Positions 44,655 to 56,114 of a stretch of DNA of 64,000 bases are shown in pieces (within the stretch, counting starts at the first letter, position 1; each line of letters opens with the position of its first letter). Where the stretch lies: the NCBI RefSeq assembly GCF_030272615.1, contig NC_081415.1, positions 601,605,644 to 601,669,643 on the forward strand. The letters are read 5' to 3'. Source of the DNA: Cryptomeria japonica (Eukaryota; Streptophyta; Pinopsida; Cupressales; Cupressaceae). Below the pieces are notes generated by a model that worked only from the letters and a program-made list of their open reading frames with translations, was not told the origin of the DNA and made no database searches. Both the position numbers and the translations under genes were made by a program.

Positions 44655-45997
44655 TGTTGGATATTGTTGACAAGTTTTCTAGAATGATGTTTTGTAATTG
44701 ACGTCAACATATTCTTTTGTGTATTCGAGTGTTGCAGTCAGATTAAATGAGTTGGTTTGGCTAGTGTATTTCAGTTGAGTTGCTGCAGATTAAAGGGTTT
44801 TGAGATAAGTATCTCTAGTTGATTCAACAAAAGTTTCAGTGGTTTGCATAATGATTTGATTGATTATTATGGTCTAGTATTGTGATTGGTTTTTCAGTTG
44901 TTTGTGTTATTCACTATTCTAATTTTTGTTTCGTAGTACTAGAATTACAATATCTTAGTTTACAGATTTGATAGAGTGTTTTGGACATTTTGGTGTGTCC
45001 TCAATTCAAATGGTGCATGATTTGGATGTTTTCAAGTTTATCTTTTAGTTTTACAGTCAGTTGAATTAGTGTTATTGAGGTTTGGTATAATGGTGATGAA
45101 GATTCTACTAAGTGGCGATGTTGTTGTGGCAATTCATGATGCCTGTGGATGTTTCTAGATCATGTTCTATTTGTGTTGGGGGTCCACATTGATTGTTGTA
45201 CATGTTGGTGATGTTTCTCTTGGTCTGATGGTGTTCTTCGTGTTATGTGATATTCATGTTGGTTGTGGTGTGTTGAGGAAGTTTGAGGCATAATTCTTGG
45301 AGGTGTTTCATGTTTGCGGTGGTGATTTGGGTCCATACTTTGTCTTAACCAGCATTGTTTTGGTTTGCATGTTTCATTGTAGCATGTGTGATCATATTTT
45401 GTAATTTACATTATGGGTTGAGCCAACCTTGAAATATGGGTTGATCATTTGTATAAAAAGATATAACTTTTGTGTTGTGGATGTATTTGTGGAATATGCA
45501 AGTGTGTGTAAAGTATGAATAGATATTTTATCTTTTGGTGGAAGAAGAGAAGTGCAAGAGAAGTGTTGCAGAGCGGTATATGAACTTAATCAAAACTATA
45601 ACTAGGCATTAGGAGATATTATTCTATTAGTTCATGATTTTCAAATATAATCCAAAACTTTTTGTAAGATAGTGAGTCTTCCCCAGGGTTGTATCTCTTG
45701 TTGTTATTGTAATTTGAGCTATGAGCTCTAGGCAGTGTGCCTGAATGCATGTGTGTTCCCCATTGTAATATTTCATATACTTTTAGCAGGGTATCATCTT
45801 ATTGTGGGTAGGTTCCCACTATGGTTTTTCCATTAACTAGGTTTTCCACGTAAAAAATCTTGGTGTTATGTGTGTTATTGATGAGGTGTTGATTTGTGCT
45901 TTAACTGTTAATTATTAGATCCGAGTTTAAATTTAAGTTGTATAAAGTTTTGTGTAAATTGATTCACCCTCCCCTTCTCAGTTTGCTACCTCTTGCA
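44655..45997 (+). repeat. copia-3 3' LTR
   Basis: The LTR starts TGTTGGATATTG and is clearly homologous to the copia-4 5' LTR at 54705-56059 (shared AGATTAAAGGGTTT..., ATATCTCTAGTTGATTCA, GTGTCCTCAATTCAA). A TATAAAAAG box is at 45452-45460. It ends with GATTCACCCTCCCCTTCTCAG and TCTTGCA. Confidence 0.8.
45452..45460 (+). promoter_or_regulatory. TATA-like box in copia-3 LTR
   Basis: TATAAAAAG lies 180-250 bp upstream of the conserved R-U5 block. The homologous place in copia-4 has TATAAATAAA at 55543-55552. Confidence 0.45.
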
Positions 45998-47510
45998 AAT
46001 AGTACCCTTCTCCTCGAGCCCTCATTTTGGTCCCTTTCTTAGAAGGACCACAGTTCTCAACACCATGGTCTATCTTAGTGGGACCTAGTTTTAAAATAGG
46101 GTAAGGGTCCTATCCCTATGGCAGGAATTCATCTCCATGGCTCTCCATGACCATTAGAGGTCAACCTTATTGGTAAATGACGTAGATACCCCTATATATA
46201 AAGACATTTGATCAACCTAATTCAATTCTAAGACTCCAAGAAATCAATTCCTTGCGTCTCTGAAGCATTCATCATCAAGCATTTTTAGAGATTTTCAAGG
46301 CTCTATATTATCCATTCAACCATTGTGGAGCAAAATTATATCATTCATATGCAAGCATGTGTGTTTGATTGGGGTTTTGAGTTGTTCATGCAATTTCATA
46401 TAAGTGATTACACTCAAAGATTAAAGAATCATCATCAACAATTGTAGATTTGAGGTATATCTTTCAATTATTTATTTCAGTATTTGCATTTATTCATTTA
46501 AGGTTAATTCCTAAATTGGGGTTTCACTTATAGGCAAACCCCTATTCGCAATAAATTTCCCTTTTTCATTGTGTTCAAAAATAGGTATAGAGTCGTGTTT
46601 AAGAGGAATGATAGGATTATGAGATGAACAAGTTCCCTTTTGAATGGAAAAAAGTTAGGAGGACAATGTCGATGACCACCATGGTCGTGACAATTTATGC
46701 TAAATTTCAGGGAGTAGAGTTGAATCATATTGCTTTGACCAGATCCAGTTTTGTGGCTCTATGAAATGAATATAGGTCAATATTCATGCCCAATCTCTTC
46801 AATATCAACACATTTACCCTAATTTTAACATCTTCATCAAATTCAACTCAATTCAATTGAAAGGAGGAAAGACCCTCATTCAAGAGGCCTAGAATTTGAT
46901 CAAAATCTTAATCCTAGGGAGGTTAGATCTATTAAATTCATCTCCTCCTTAATGTAATGGTGTACTAAGAAAAATTAGTGGTTTTACTACACTTAATGGT
47001 AGAAACCATAATTTTCTACCACATTATAACATATATTCTTAGAACCATATTATTACCAATTATTATATATATACCTATATAGGTATATTTATGTGAATAT
47101 GCAATGCATTTTAATGGATGATGTGTTGTTAAATTTTATGAATGTTAATCTATGTGGACTATTACCATTGCTAGAACTAACATGCAACTTGAAGGAAAGT
47201 AGAGATGGTTGTAGTTAGCATATTTATTTTCCATTTGCAACAAAAGAAGGTGCAACTCTGTCAGGACACATGGAAGTAGTAAATGTGGAGAAGGAGAGTC
47301 AATGTTAAAGAAGAATCCTTGCTAACTCTATCTTTCTTGTGGACATTGAGAAGTTATTGCATTTAGGAGATCGTTGGAGTTGTGCATAGTTAATTTTGGA
47401 TTAATGAATTAACTATGTTCTTGATTCCATGTTATTTCTCAATAAAAGAGTTTGTTATGAAATAGGCTCCTATAGGGTTAATATATTATTTCTATTTTCC
47501 CTCTTAGACT
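45998..47510. other. Non-coding stretch, possible gypsy LTR fragment
   Basis: There is no ORF worth calling. A TATATATAAAG box at 46193-46203 is followed by AATTCTAAGACTCCAAG and, at about 46490-46545, by TTTAAGGTTAATTCCTAAATTGGGGTTTCAC. This succession resembles the R-U5 part of plant gypsy LTRs, but I could not find borders, a partner LTR or a primer site. The rest is AT-rich. Confidence 0.35.
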
Positions 47511-48427
47511 TGTTGGCAATTGACACTCATCGGATTCATTTTGTTGTCATTGATGGAAACACGATTACATGGAAGTCATATACTGGCATTAGGAGGCATA
47601 TACCGGCAGACACCGACTTTGGAGTATTCAGGGCTACACTAGCACCAACACTGACACCGACATCAATACTTGAAGGAAGCCAACATCAAGGGAGATTTAT
47701 TGAGTAAATCATTTTGTAATTATTATTGATTCCAATATTGAATATCTTTAATAATGCATTGTAAGCCGACATAAGGAGTATTATTTGTGATGGGTATATA
47801 GGTTAGTCTACTAGGTAATTTTGATATGTGATGAAGGGATGACATAGGATGCGATATAGGAGAATATAGCAGAACTGTATAATGTCAAGTATATGTATGT
47901 AGATCATTTGTATGCAAGTGATATCATGCAATTATCTGTAGATAGGTTGGAAATAATTCTTGGAGGAGAAGAGCTACTGGTAGTAGTGTTCAAGGTTTAT
48001 GAACCAGTATAGAGCAGAGCTAGAACTGGAACTCTATTTGGCATAGCAGATGCATTTTTGAGTTCAATTTTATTGTTTCAATTCAAAAAGAAGCTTGTAG
48101 TCAGTGAGACTCTTTAGTGATGAGCAATATGCTCTAGGCAGTGTGCTTTCCTCCATGTGTAGGCCCCCATTATATGTAATATCTTTTCATATGATCAGTG
48201 AACTGATATTGTGGGTCACAAATCCCACCGTGGTTTTTCCTCTTTGAGGTTTTCTACGTAAAAATTTTGTGTGTTATGGTGTTCATTTATGTGGATGGTT
48301 TATTTTCTTCAAGTTATATATTTATTTCTTTACCGGTTTATATGTGTATGGTATAAAAGGATAAAATCTAGTGTTAATGGCAAAACACTGATTCACCCCC
48401 ACCTCTCAGTATTCTTGGATCCCAATA
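47511..48427 (+). repeat. LARD-2 5' LTR
   Basis: The LTR starts TGTTGGCAATTGACACTCATC and ends ATTCTTGGATCCCAATA. The GTGAGACTC...TGTAGGCCCCC block (about 48098-48173) and GATTCACCCCC...CTCTCAG are shared with copia-1 and LARD-1. Confidence 0.88.
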
Positions 48428-48429
48428 AT

Positions 48430-48441
48430 TGGTATCAGAGC
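48430..48441 (+). other. LARD-2 primer binding site
   Basis: TGGTATCAGAGC, complementary to initiator Met-tRNA, two bases after the LTR, as in LARD-1. Confidence 0.9.
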
Positions 48442-48445
48442 CTGG

Positions 48446-48615
48446 TACCTCAGAAGAAGTTTAATAACTTGAGGAAGATCTTGAAACTGGAATCTTTGAA
48501 CATGGCTATGGAGAAGCAACTTGAGATGGCTCTTGAGGATTATGATGCTGAGAGGATGAAGAACTTGAAATTGCAAGAAGAATTGAATTTTCATTCTTAT
48601 ACTACAAGAAAGGTT
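48446..48615 (+). pseudogene. LARD-2 gag-like N-terminus
   Basis: FNNLRKILKLESLNMAMEKQ then ALEDYDAERMKNLKLQEELN match the first 45 residues of the LARD-1 gag-like ORF. The remaining coiled coil and all four zinc knuckles are missing, deleted together with the front of the second ORF. Confidence 0.7.
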
Positions 48616-49948
48616 ATCATCATCCCAATCCAAAAGAAAAGAAGAAGGGTGATGACACCGAAACCAGTAAGACTAAAATGACCTATGTTGAGCTAATTGA
48701 TGAAATAATAAAAGATGAAATTTTGAAAAATGTATCTATATATTATGAAGATATAGAGGATGATGAGCAAAATGAAATAGAAGAGGCTATTTTGTTACAT
48801 ATAGATATTTATAAGAAAGTCTTAATAGAAATTTTTAAGGAGATACCTCTATCTTTGTATAATAAACTTGATTCTACAAGACTTGATGCTGTCAAGAGGG
48901 ATAGGGAGATTAAGGAAGTAGCACTTTTGGAAATGTGTGGTTCTATAAACTATTTTTGACCAAGGAAATGTATAGGATACTGTAAATACTATGGATAATA
49001 CTCCACCGATAGTAATTGACACTGCACTAAGTGGTGAAGCCACTGGTGTAAAAGAGGTTGTAGAGGATAAGGCAAAGAAAACTGAATCTATACCGGCAGC
49101 TAAAACTTATTCCCTAGCTAAGGTTTTGGCAATTTACACTTCTTAGGTTGAGAAGAAATCTGTCACTGAGATGAGTCCCACTGAGTTGATGATGATGACA
49201 ACTCAGAAACTATTGAAGGAGGGTACTACAGATAAGGGAATAATTGATCAATCAGTTATAGTATTGCACATATTGACACCTAATTGTCAAATTGAAGATG
49301 GAGAAAGCCCTTATGACAAGCTCAAAACTCTAACAGCGCATATTTCTAACAATTTTCAATCTCTGAGGCAGATTGCAGACCGACAATCTTTAGAAAGATT
49401 CACTACAACTAAAAGAGAAGCCTTTGACCAGATAATAGAAACAGAGAAAAAGAAAATTGAGGCCAAACTCAATCTTATTGAGAATTGTCTAAAACAAGGA
49501 ACAAATATCTATAGAGTGTGTTGCAACATAGGAATTCTTACAGCTAATGTAGATAGCATATTAAAGGAGTTACATGATAAGGTAGCTAGTATAACTAACT
49601 CTTTTGATGGATTAATTGCACTGATAACATCTATTGATGGACAAATTTTGTCCTTGGAGAACCAAATTTTTTCTTTTGAGAAGGAGAGAGATAAAATCAT
49701 TAGGAGAGCAAGGATTGTTAGAGGATTGGTGAGTCCCATATTGGATTCACTGGGTGTTCATAAAAGAGAGTGCATGTACATGATTGTTAAACCCACACTG
49801 ATAGATGTCAAGGAGAAGGAAACACTTGCCCACTTACTAAGTGGATGAGCATCCATATCTGACACCTTCAAAACCATCTGGCATACATATCTTCAGTTGT
49901 TGAATAAGGCTTACCCTGAAATTTTGAAGTTGGTTAAGCTCCAATGAA
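48616..49948 (+). pseudogene. LARD-2 second ORF, C-terminal half (conserved protein of unknown function)
   Basis: After the deletion the frame continues with TYVELIDEIIKDEILKN ... LLHIDIYKKVLIEI (48681-48840), homologous to LARD-1 block A. The stretch 49171-49848 is open for 225 codons and is mostly α-helical/coiled coil: FDQIIETEKKKIEAKLNLIE, then NSFDG, TSIDGQI, RGLVSPILD and HKRE, aligning with LARD-1 block B. A TGA at 49846-49848 precedes a further conserved piece (KTIWHTYLQLLNKAYPE). I do not know the function. Confidence 0.7.
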
Positions 49949-50190
49949 ATTAACAGTATTCATTTATTCCTTTTTTCTGAATTCTTTCAATTTTTCACTG
50001 GTCTTTGGCATTGATGCCAAAGGGGGAGTATGTATATATGTGAAAAATATCAAAAAAATTAGACAGGATCACATGGGAAGGATATCAGGATATCAAAAGG
50101 AGTATATTGCTTAGGGGGTGCATAATTCAATTGAATCAGCAGGGAATCGATTTTTCACATGAGTGTTGCCATCAATGCCAAATGAGGAGA
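49949..50190 (+). promoter_or_regulatory. LARD-2 polypurine module with hairpin and inverted repeat
   Basis: The first tract AAAGGGGGAG at 50019-50028 is abutted by a perfect 9-bp hairpin, CTTTGGCAT / ATGCCAAAG (50003-50011 and 50014-50022, TG loop). ATGTGAAAAA at 50038-50047 pairs with TTTTTCACAT at 50151-50160. A second purine tract TTAGGGGGTG is near 50112 and the LTR-adjacent AAATGAGGAGA at 50180-50190 is eroded. Confidence 0.7.
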
Positions 50191-51109
50191 AATTGACACT
50201 CATCAAATTCATTTTGTTGTCATTGATGGCAACACGATTAGATGGAATTCATATACTGACATTAAGAGGCATATGCTGACAGACACTGACTTTGGAGCAT
50301 TTAGGGATACACCGACACTGACACTGGCAATGACATCAGTACTTGAAGGAAGTCGACATCAAGGGATATTTATTGAGTAAATAATTTCATAATTATTATC
50401 TAGGTCGACATTGAATATCTTTTGTAATGCATTGTAAGCCGACATAAGGCATATTGTTTGTAATTGGTATATAGGTCAGTCTGCTAGGTCATTTTGATAT
50501 GTGATTAAGGGATGACATAGGATGTGATATAGGAGAATATAGAAGAACTGTATAATGCAAAGTATATGTATGTAGATCATTTGTATGCAAGTGTTATATC
50601 ATGCAATGATCTGTAGATAGGTTGGAAAGAATTTTGGAGGAGAAGAGATACTGATAGTAGTGTTCAAGGTTTATGAACCGGTATAGAGCAGAGCTAGAAT
50701 TGGAATTCTATTTGGCATAGCAGATGCATTTTTGAGTTCAATTTTATTGTTTCAAATTCAACAAGAAGATTTTAGTCAGTGAGACTCTTTAGTGATGAGT
50801 AGTATGCTCTAGGCAGTGTGCCTTCCTGCATGTGTAGGCCCCCATTATATGTAATATCCTTTCATATGGCTAGTGAACTGATATTATGGGTCACAAATCC
50901 CACCATAGTTTTTCCTCTTTGAGGTTTTCCATGTACAAAATCTGTGTGTTATGGTTTTCATTTATGTGGATGGTTTATTTGCTTCAAGTTATATCTTTAT
51001 TTCTTTACCGGTTTATATGTGTATGGTATAAAAGGATAAAATCTAGTGTTATCGACAAAACACTGATTCACCCCCCCCCTCCCCCTCTCAGTGTTATTAG
51101 ATCCGAACA
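50191..51109 (+). repeat. LARD-2 3' LTR, first bases missing
   Basis: It aligns with 47511-48427 from AATTGACACTCATC onward; the initial TGTTGGC is gone and AATTGACAC joins directly to the polypurine tract. It ends GTTATTAGATCCGAACA. The C-rich run CCCCCCCCCTCCCCC is longer than in the 5' LTR. Several mismatches indicate an old insertion. Confidence 0.85.
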
Positions 51110-52102
51110 AGAATAAGTCACCTAAGTGTTAGGGAGAAGCAACATTTGGTTAGAGTTAGTTGGAAGGAGTTAATGACATACTTTCTCTAAATGCCTTAAA
51201 AAAGGGAAAGTGTCAGTATAGTTAGAATATTCTGCTACTGTTAGAGAATTGATCTACTTTTGTATTTCCTAGTTAAATACACAATGCAAACAATACAAAT
51301 TAATTTTATTGATTGATCTTCTACATAATTATCATCTGCTTATTTTGAGAATAAACTAATAATATTTAATTATTTTGAGAATAAACTAATAATATTTAAT
51401 TATTTTTGTTCTTTTAGTTAAAGCATATTGTTATCTTCCAAATAGATTGCATTCCTCAAGAAAGGGCTCCTTGAGGTATTGTGAACCTCCATCCTTCATT
51501 TTGTTATTTTGTTTCATGAATGCAATAGTTATAGTTAAGAGTCCTAGTTGTAATCAACTTCTAATTTGTTCCATTTTATTGTTATATGTACGTGCAACCA
51601 CTACTGAGTTAATCCTAGACTAACCCACAAAAATTATTATTTTACTTTCTAGTTTTAAATTTGGTTATGTTTTCGGTGGATAAGTATATTTCCTTCACTC
51701 AATGATAGAAAGCTTAGGAATCCTTTGTTATACATACAATGCTAGTTACATATTTGAAAATACATCTCTAGTCAATAATTAAATGAGCCTTCACTTAGGA
51801 CATAGGGTTACCCCATTGAACATGTCAACCAGGGTGTGTGCATGACATACTATACCAACTCAATGGATATAGTGAAGACTAGTTAGCGATCTAAGAGGAC
51901 ATTGATGTGTAAAGATACACAAACTTTCTTGCTATTTTTTATCTTCTCTATCATTTCCTATAATCATTTAATACATGATAGGGAAATGGTTTTGTAAATG
52001 CAAAAAAAGGCTTCTTTTTCTAATACCACTATTTGTTGTCCTATTCTTGATTTGGATTTGTCTTACCCTTTTCTGGTCTCTTTCATTATTTTTTTGGTGA
52101 AC
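51110..52102. other. Non-coding stretch
   Basis: AT-rich DNA with no supported gene. A 36-bp direct repeat with TTATTTTGAGAATAAACTAATAATATTTAA occurs twice back to back near 51338-51410. The segment ends in front of the ATG at 52103. Confidence 0.5.
51338..51405. repeat. Tandem duplication of a ~34-bp AT-rich unit
   Basis: TTATTTTGAGAATAAACTAA is found at about 51339 and again at about 51373, followed each time by TAATATTTAA. The copies are identical by eye, so the duplication is recent compared with the surrounding TE decay. Confidence 0.75.
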
Positions 52103-53640
52103 CATGGTAGGTGATCTCATCTAGACAGAGCTAAATGACTATGATATTTTCAAGAAAAATGATATTCTTTGGTCTCTGATAGAGAGGGGAAATCTTGTGT
52201 CCTATGTGGAGGACATTAAAGGCTTAAACACTACTCTTTTTGAGCAATTTTCCTAGTCGTGGGAAGAGGGTAAAGTTAGTATTGGGAATGTGGTCTATAC
52301 TATTTTCATGGAGTGCATTGCTAACATTATTGGTTTTATTATTGAATATGTGACTTGACCTAAAAAGCCTAAAGGGAATTACAAATATTATTTCAAGAGA
52401 TTATTGAAGATTGGAGAGAGGGTTCCATGTCTCTAGAATGGTTTCAACAGGGAGGATCTCCAAGGTGAATGAAAGGATGTTGTGCTGGTTCTCATGAAAT
52501 ACATCACCCTAGATTGTAGGTTTAAGAGATTTCACTCCTAGTTTTTACCTATGCTAAATCATTTTAGGATTGACCTATTAGAATGAAATTTCCCTATTGG
52601 ATATTTTCTTCCCTTTCCCAGTTCGTTGTTACCCTACACCAAGGCTTAATTTTGGGGCTTTATAATTTTCACTTAGCCATGTCCCCTACTAGTAGACCCT
52701 CCTTAAATCCTCTTGAGACCCTCCCTAATTATAAATTCATCATGGCGCTAACCAAACCATCTAACACTAGCTCCAAAGGTGCATCTACTTCTGTGATGAC
52801 TACTTTCCAGACTAAAACTTTAATTACCTAGGTTAACCCTGAATCGTCTACCAAAATAAATAACATTGAATAACAAGCCCCTTCATGGAATGAGAATCAT
52901 GAAAAAAGGGCCAGTAATTGAAGAATTTATCTCTGAAGACTCTACCTCCTCTTGGTCTATGGGCTTAAAAAGGACCCTTATGGCTCCAAAATGCCCCACG
53001 CCCTCTCTAGGTTCCCTTCCTCCCTCCCTTGTTTCATCCCTTCATCAATGGGACATACCAAAAGTTTCTAAAAATTTTAATGAATTGTGTGCTTCTTATA
53101 ATAGGCATAATTCCATCATATTCTAGCTCCTTGCCCAACTCAATACTATAATTTGTTTTACTAACTAGGGGCATTAGTAGAGGTAGAGGCTAGGGATTCT
53201 GACTAAGTAGTCAAAGATAAAGATGACAAAGTTTGTTGGAGAGTAATATTACTAAGAGGGTTCTAAAATGAGACATGCTAGAAGAGAAATTAAAGCCTTG
53301 AATGATAAAATGGTTGAGGAAGAAGACATGAAGGAAATGACTAGGGTTATGGCAGAATTATAAGGCAACCAAAATACTCTTAAGAGGAAAGTGGATGAGA
53401 TGGAAATGTATATCAAAGAGAGGGTGCATAATAACTTGAATTATCTATAGGACTTCCATGAAGATATCTATATAATACATGAAAAGAGGAAGTAGTTGAT
53501 GGATATTACAATGGGTGCTTCCATTGAGTTGACTAGGACCATGGTTAAGGCGAGAATGGAGTCCCCACCACTTTTTTGGGAAATGGTTTTATCAAACTTT
53601 CCTTTTGTGAGAAATTAAAAGAGCTTAGCTAAGATTGGAA
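52103..53640 (+). pseudogene. Second copy of the 'MKYIT' ORF of unknown function
   Basis: The ORF starts MVGDLI then a stop, LNDYDIFKKNDILWSLIERG. The middle has VLVLMKYITLDCRFKRFHS ... PMLNHFR ... FPYWIFSSLSQFV, aligning with NAIMKYITMEGHFTRVH ... LLNHFR ... LPYYLFRSLSR of the LINE-1 copy. Downstream (53250-53600) is a charged coiled-coil stretch (NDKMVEEEDMKEMTRVMAEL, KRKVDEMEMYIKERV) as in the LINE-1 copy. Frameshift near 52570, several stops. Here no RNase H precedes it, and an ATG with upstream non-coding DNA is seen. Confidence 0.55.
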
Positions 53641-53900
53641 AGTTATGAAATAACCTACCATGTATACCATCTATTTGTTTCTTCAGTGCAGAGAGTTGGT
53701 TTTTTAGGTTTTGGTCATGTTTTGTGTTTGTAGTATGTTGTTTCTTTCATTTTGCTTGATATAATATTTTGTTTGGTTTTCCTTGGCTTGTTCTAGTTAT
53801 TTTTTTGTTAGTTGTTCTTCATGCTATGTTTTATCACTCCTCATGAGACCTATACTCTCTCCTGCATGTCTTCTATTTAAGGGTTTGACCCTATCCCACT
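53641..53900 (+). other. T-rich 3' tail behind the 'MKYIT' ORF copy
   Basis: Very T-rich, with TTTCCTTGGCTTG and CATGAGACC..., ending TTTAAGGGTTTGACCCTATCCCAC. The T-rich composition and the GGGTTTGACCC ending resemble the 3' UTR position of the LINE-1 copy (13641-13830), but it is not clearly homologous. Confidence 0.35.
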
Positions 53901-54704
53901 TTATCTAATCATGACTAATATGATCTAATTATCTATTTTAATAATTTTATAAATTCAAAATTATTTATCACAAATTAACTCATTCTTCACATTACTAAAT
54001 TATATGAACTAAAGAGAATAAGGAATATAGCAACACAAACCAACCCCGATTTAGTCATGCCAGTGACCTATCTCCTTTATTATATACCCTATTTATAAAG
54101 TCTTGGATGTTGACATGTTTTAGGTCATATTCTTGATATATTCCCAAGGGGAGAACATCTTTGGGGCATGGAATCTCTTGTAATCATACTTCATTCATTA
54201 TGTTCAACCTTTTCTCTTTTTGTACATGCACTACTGAGAACACATATAGAAATTAGATAATTCAATCATAATCAATATTGTGACATGTTGTGTGTGAATA
54301 AGGAGATTCGGTTAGGCGAAATGGTGAATAGACAACTTTTAGCAAGGTGATGGATTATAAGGATCTTAGTGTAAGAGACCATTTGGTATAAAAGTCAAAT
54401 ATCTCAACATAATTTATACTAAAAGTATCAAGGATCCAGGAAGATCACAACATAACTAGATACATGTCATAAAGTGAACTTAAAATTCTTAAAATTACCT
54501 AAATGATAGCATATCAAAATATGACCAACCTAGGAACCCAAGGGAATGATTCATTGTAAATAACTTGAGTTTGAGAGAACTAGAAATACCTCTTAATTGA
54601 TGCCTCAAAGGAAAACCAAAATGAGTGCATTTATATCTCATAATCTAGAAATAAAAATAAAAAATATTAGGATTTAAATATTAATGATACCTTTAACATT
54701 TATG
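53901..54704. other. Non-coding stretch
   Basis: AT-rich; no ORF, LTR border or repeat that I can support. It forms the left flank of copia-4. Confidence 0.5.
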
Positions 54705-56059
54705 TGTTGGATATTTGGGTGATTGCTACAAATATGTGCTTTAATGATATTTGAGAGATGTGTTGTCATTGCTATCAACATATTTTATCTCTCTAGTGTA
54801 GTGTTGTAGTGAAGTTTAGCTAGTTGGTTTATGTTGTGTATTAATGAACAATGTTTTCAGATTAAAGGGTTTGTAGAGTGATATCTCTAGTTGATTCAGT
54901 GCAAGATTCAGAGGTCCGCATGAAGGTTTGAGTGTGTTATGAGTATCTATGTTGTGGCAAGTTTTTCTATTGTTCAATTTTGCCAGTGTTCATTATTTTG
55001 ATCTACATTGCTCCACATTGTAATAGCTTGATTTGCCGATTTAAAATTATGTTTGTGACATTGATGTGTGTCCTCAATTCAAGTGGTTTGTGATTTGATG
55101 TCGCCCAAGTGATTTTTCTAGGTTGATAGTTAGTTCAATTAATGTTCTTGAAGTTCGATATGGTGATGATGTGATTCTAGTAATTTGAGTTGGTGTGGAT
55201 GTTGCTACGGTAATTCAAGATGCTTGTGGATGTTTCTAGATCATGTGCTATTTGTGTCAGTGGTCTGCATTGATTGGTGAGCATGATATTGGTGATTTTC
55301 TTTGATCCAATGGTGCTCTTCATTTTCTTGGCCAACATAGTGATTGTAGTCTGTTGTAGAGGTTTGATGCATAATTCTTGGAGGTGTTTCATATTTGAAG
55401 TGGTGATTTTGGTCCATGATATGTCTTAGCCAACATTTTTTTGGTCCGCATATGATATTGTAGTGTGTATGGTTATATTTTTGTAAGTAGGTGATATGTG
55501 TTGAGCCTAACTTGATGATATTGGTTTAAGGTTGATGTCATGTATAAATAAATGTAATAATCATTGTGAGAGGTGTGTAGAATGTGCAAATAATGTATTA
55601 ATTACTTGGAAGTAGAGTAGAAGTGTGGAGAAGTGTGAGATGCTATGTGTTTAACTGGAATTGTAGCCAGGCATGAAGGATGCTATTTCTTAGTTCATAA
55701 TTATTCAGAAGTGATCCAAATTTGTTTGTAAGGTAGTGAGCCTTCCTAGGGTTGTTTCCCTTTGATGTTTTTGAGAAGTCAGCTCTAGGAAGTGTGCCTA
55801 AATGCATGTGCATTACCCATTGTAATATTTTATATACTTCTAATAGGGTATCATCATATTGTCAATAGGTTGCCACCATATTTTTTCCCTTGACCGGGTT
55901 TTCCTCATTTAAAATCTTGGTATTATGTGTGTTCATGTTGTGTTGATGATTTATGCTTTCACTGTTAATTATCATATTTGAGATTATTGTAAGTTGCTAC
56001 AAGTTTTGGTGACAACTGATTCACCCTGCCTCTCTCAGCTGTCTACCCTATTTTCATCA
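54705..56059 (+). repeat. copia-4 5' LTR
   Basis: TGTTGGATATTTGGG to CTATTTTCATCA, 1355 bp, homologous to 44655-45997. TATAAATAAA at 55543-55552; GATTCACCCTGCCTCTCTCAG near 56020-56040. Confidence 0.85.
55543..55552 (+). promoter_or_regulatory. TATA-like box in copia-4 LTR
   Basis: TATAAATAAA in the position equivalent to TATAAAAAG of copia-3. Confidence 0.45.
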
Positions 56060-56061
56060 AT

Positions 56062-56073
56062 TGGTATTAGAGC
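56062..56073 (+). other. copia-4 primer binding site
   Basis: TGGTATTAGAGC, one transition away from the initiator-Met-tRNA site, two bases after the LTR end. Confidence 0.85.
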
Positions 56074-56114
56074 TAGTTCCTTTGGAGAAGTATAACAGCT
56101 TGAGGTGATCCAAG

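Larger units (their letters stand above)
41948..45997 (+). mobile_element. Copia-3: Sirevirus-like copia, 3' half only
   Basis: RT, RNase H, 3' non-coding region and 3' LTR of the same family as copia-4 are present. Everything upstream of the RT start (5' LTR, gag, protease, integrase) is absent, replaced by LINE-2. A copia solo LTR (43232-44069) sits in the RNase H. The missing half is not found on the other side of LINE-2, so a deletion or rearrangement accompanied or followed the insertion. Confidence 0.85.
47511..51109 (+). mobile_element. LARD-2: non-autonomous LTR retrotransposon, internally deleted relative of LARD-1
   Basis: LTRs 47511-48427 and 50191-51109 flank a 1.76-kb interior. 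Flanks AGACT (47506-47510) and AGAAT (51110-51114) are a 4/5 target-site duplication. The interior keeps the PBS, the start of the LARD-1 gag-like ORF, then jumps to the second half of the LARD-1 second ORF, then the polypurine module. No protease, integrase or RT. Confidence 0.88.

Noticed and set aside
48430-48441. tRNA gene fragments at the TGGTATCAGAGC sites
   Set aside because: They are 12-nt primer binding sites inside LTR borders, without cloverleaf or promoter boxes.
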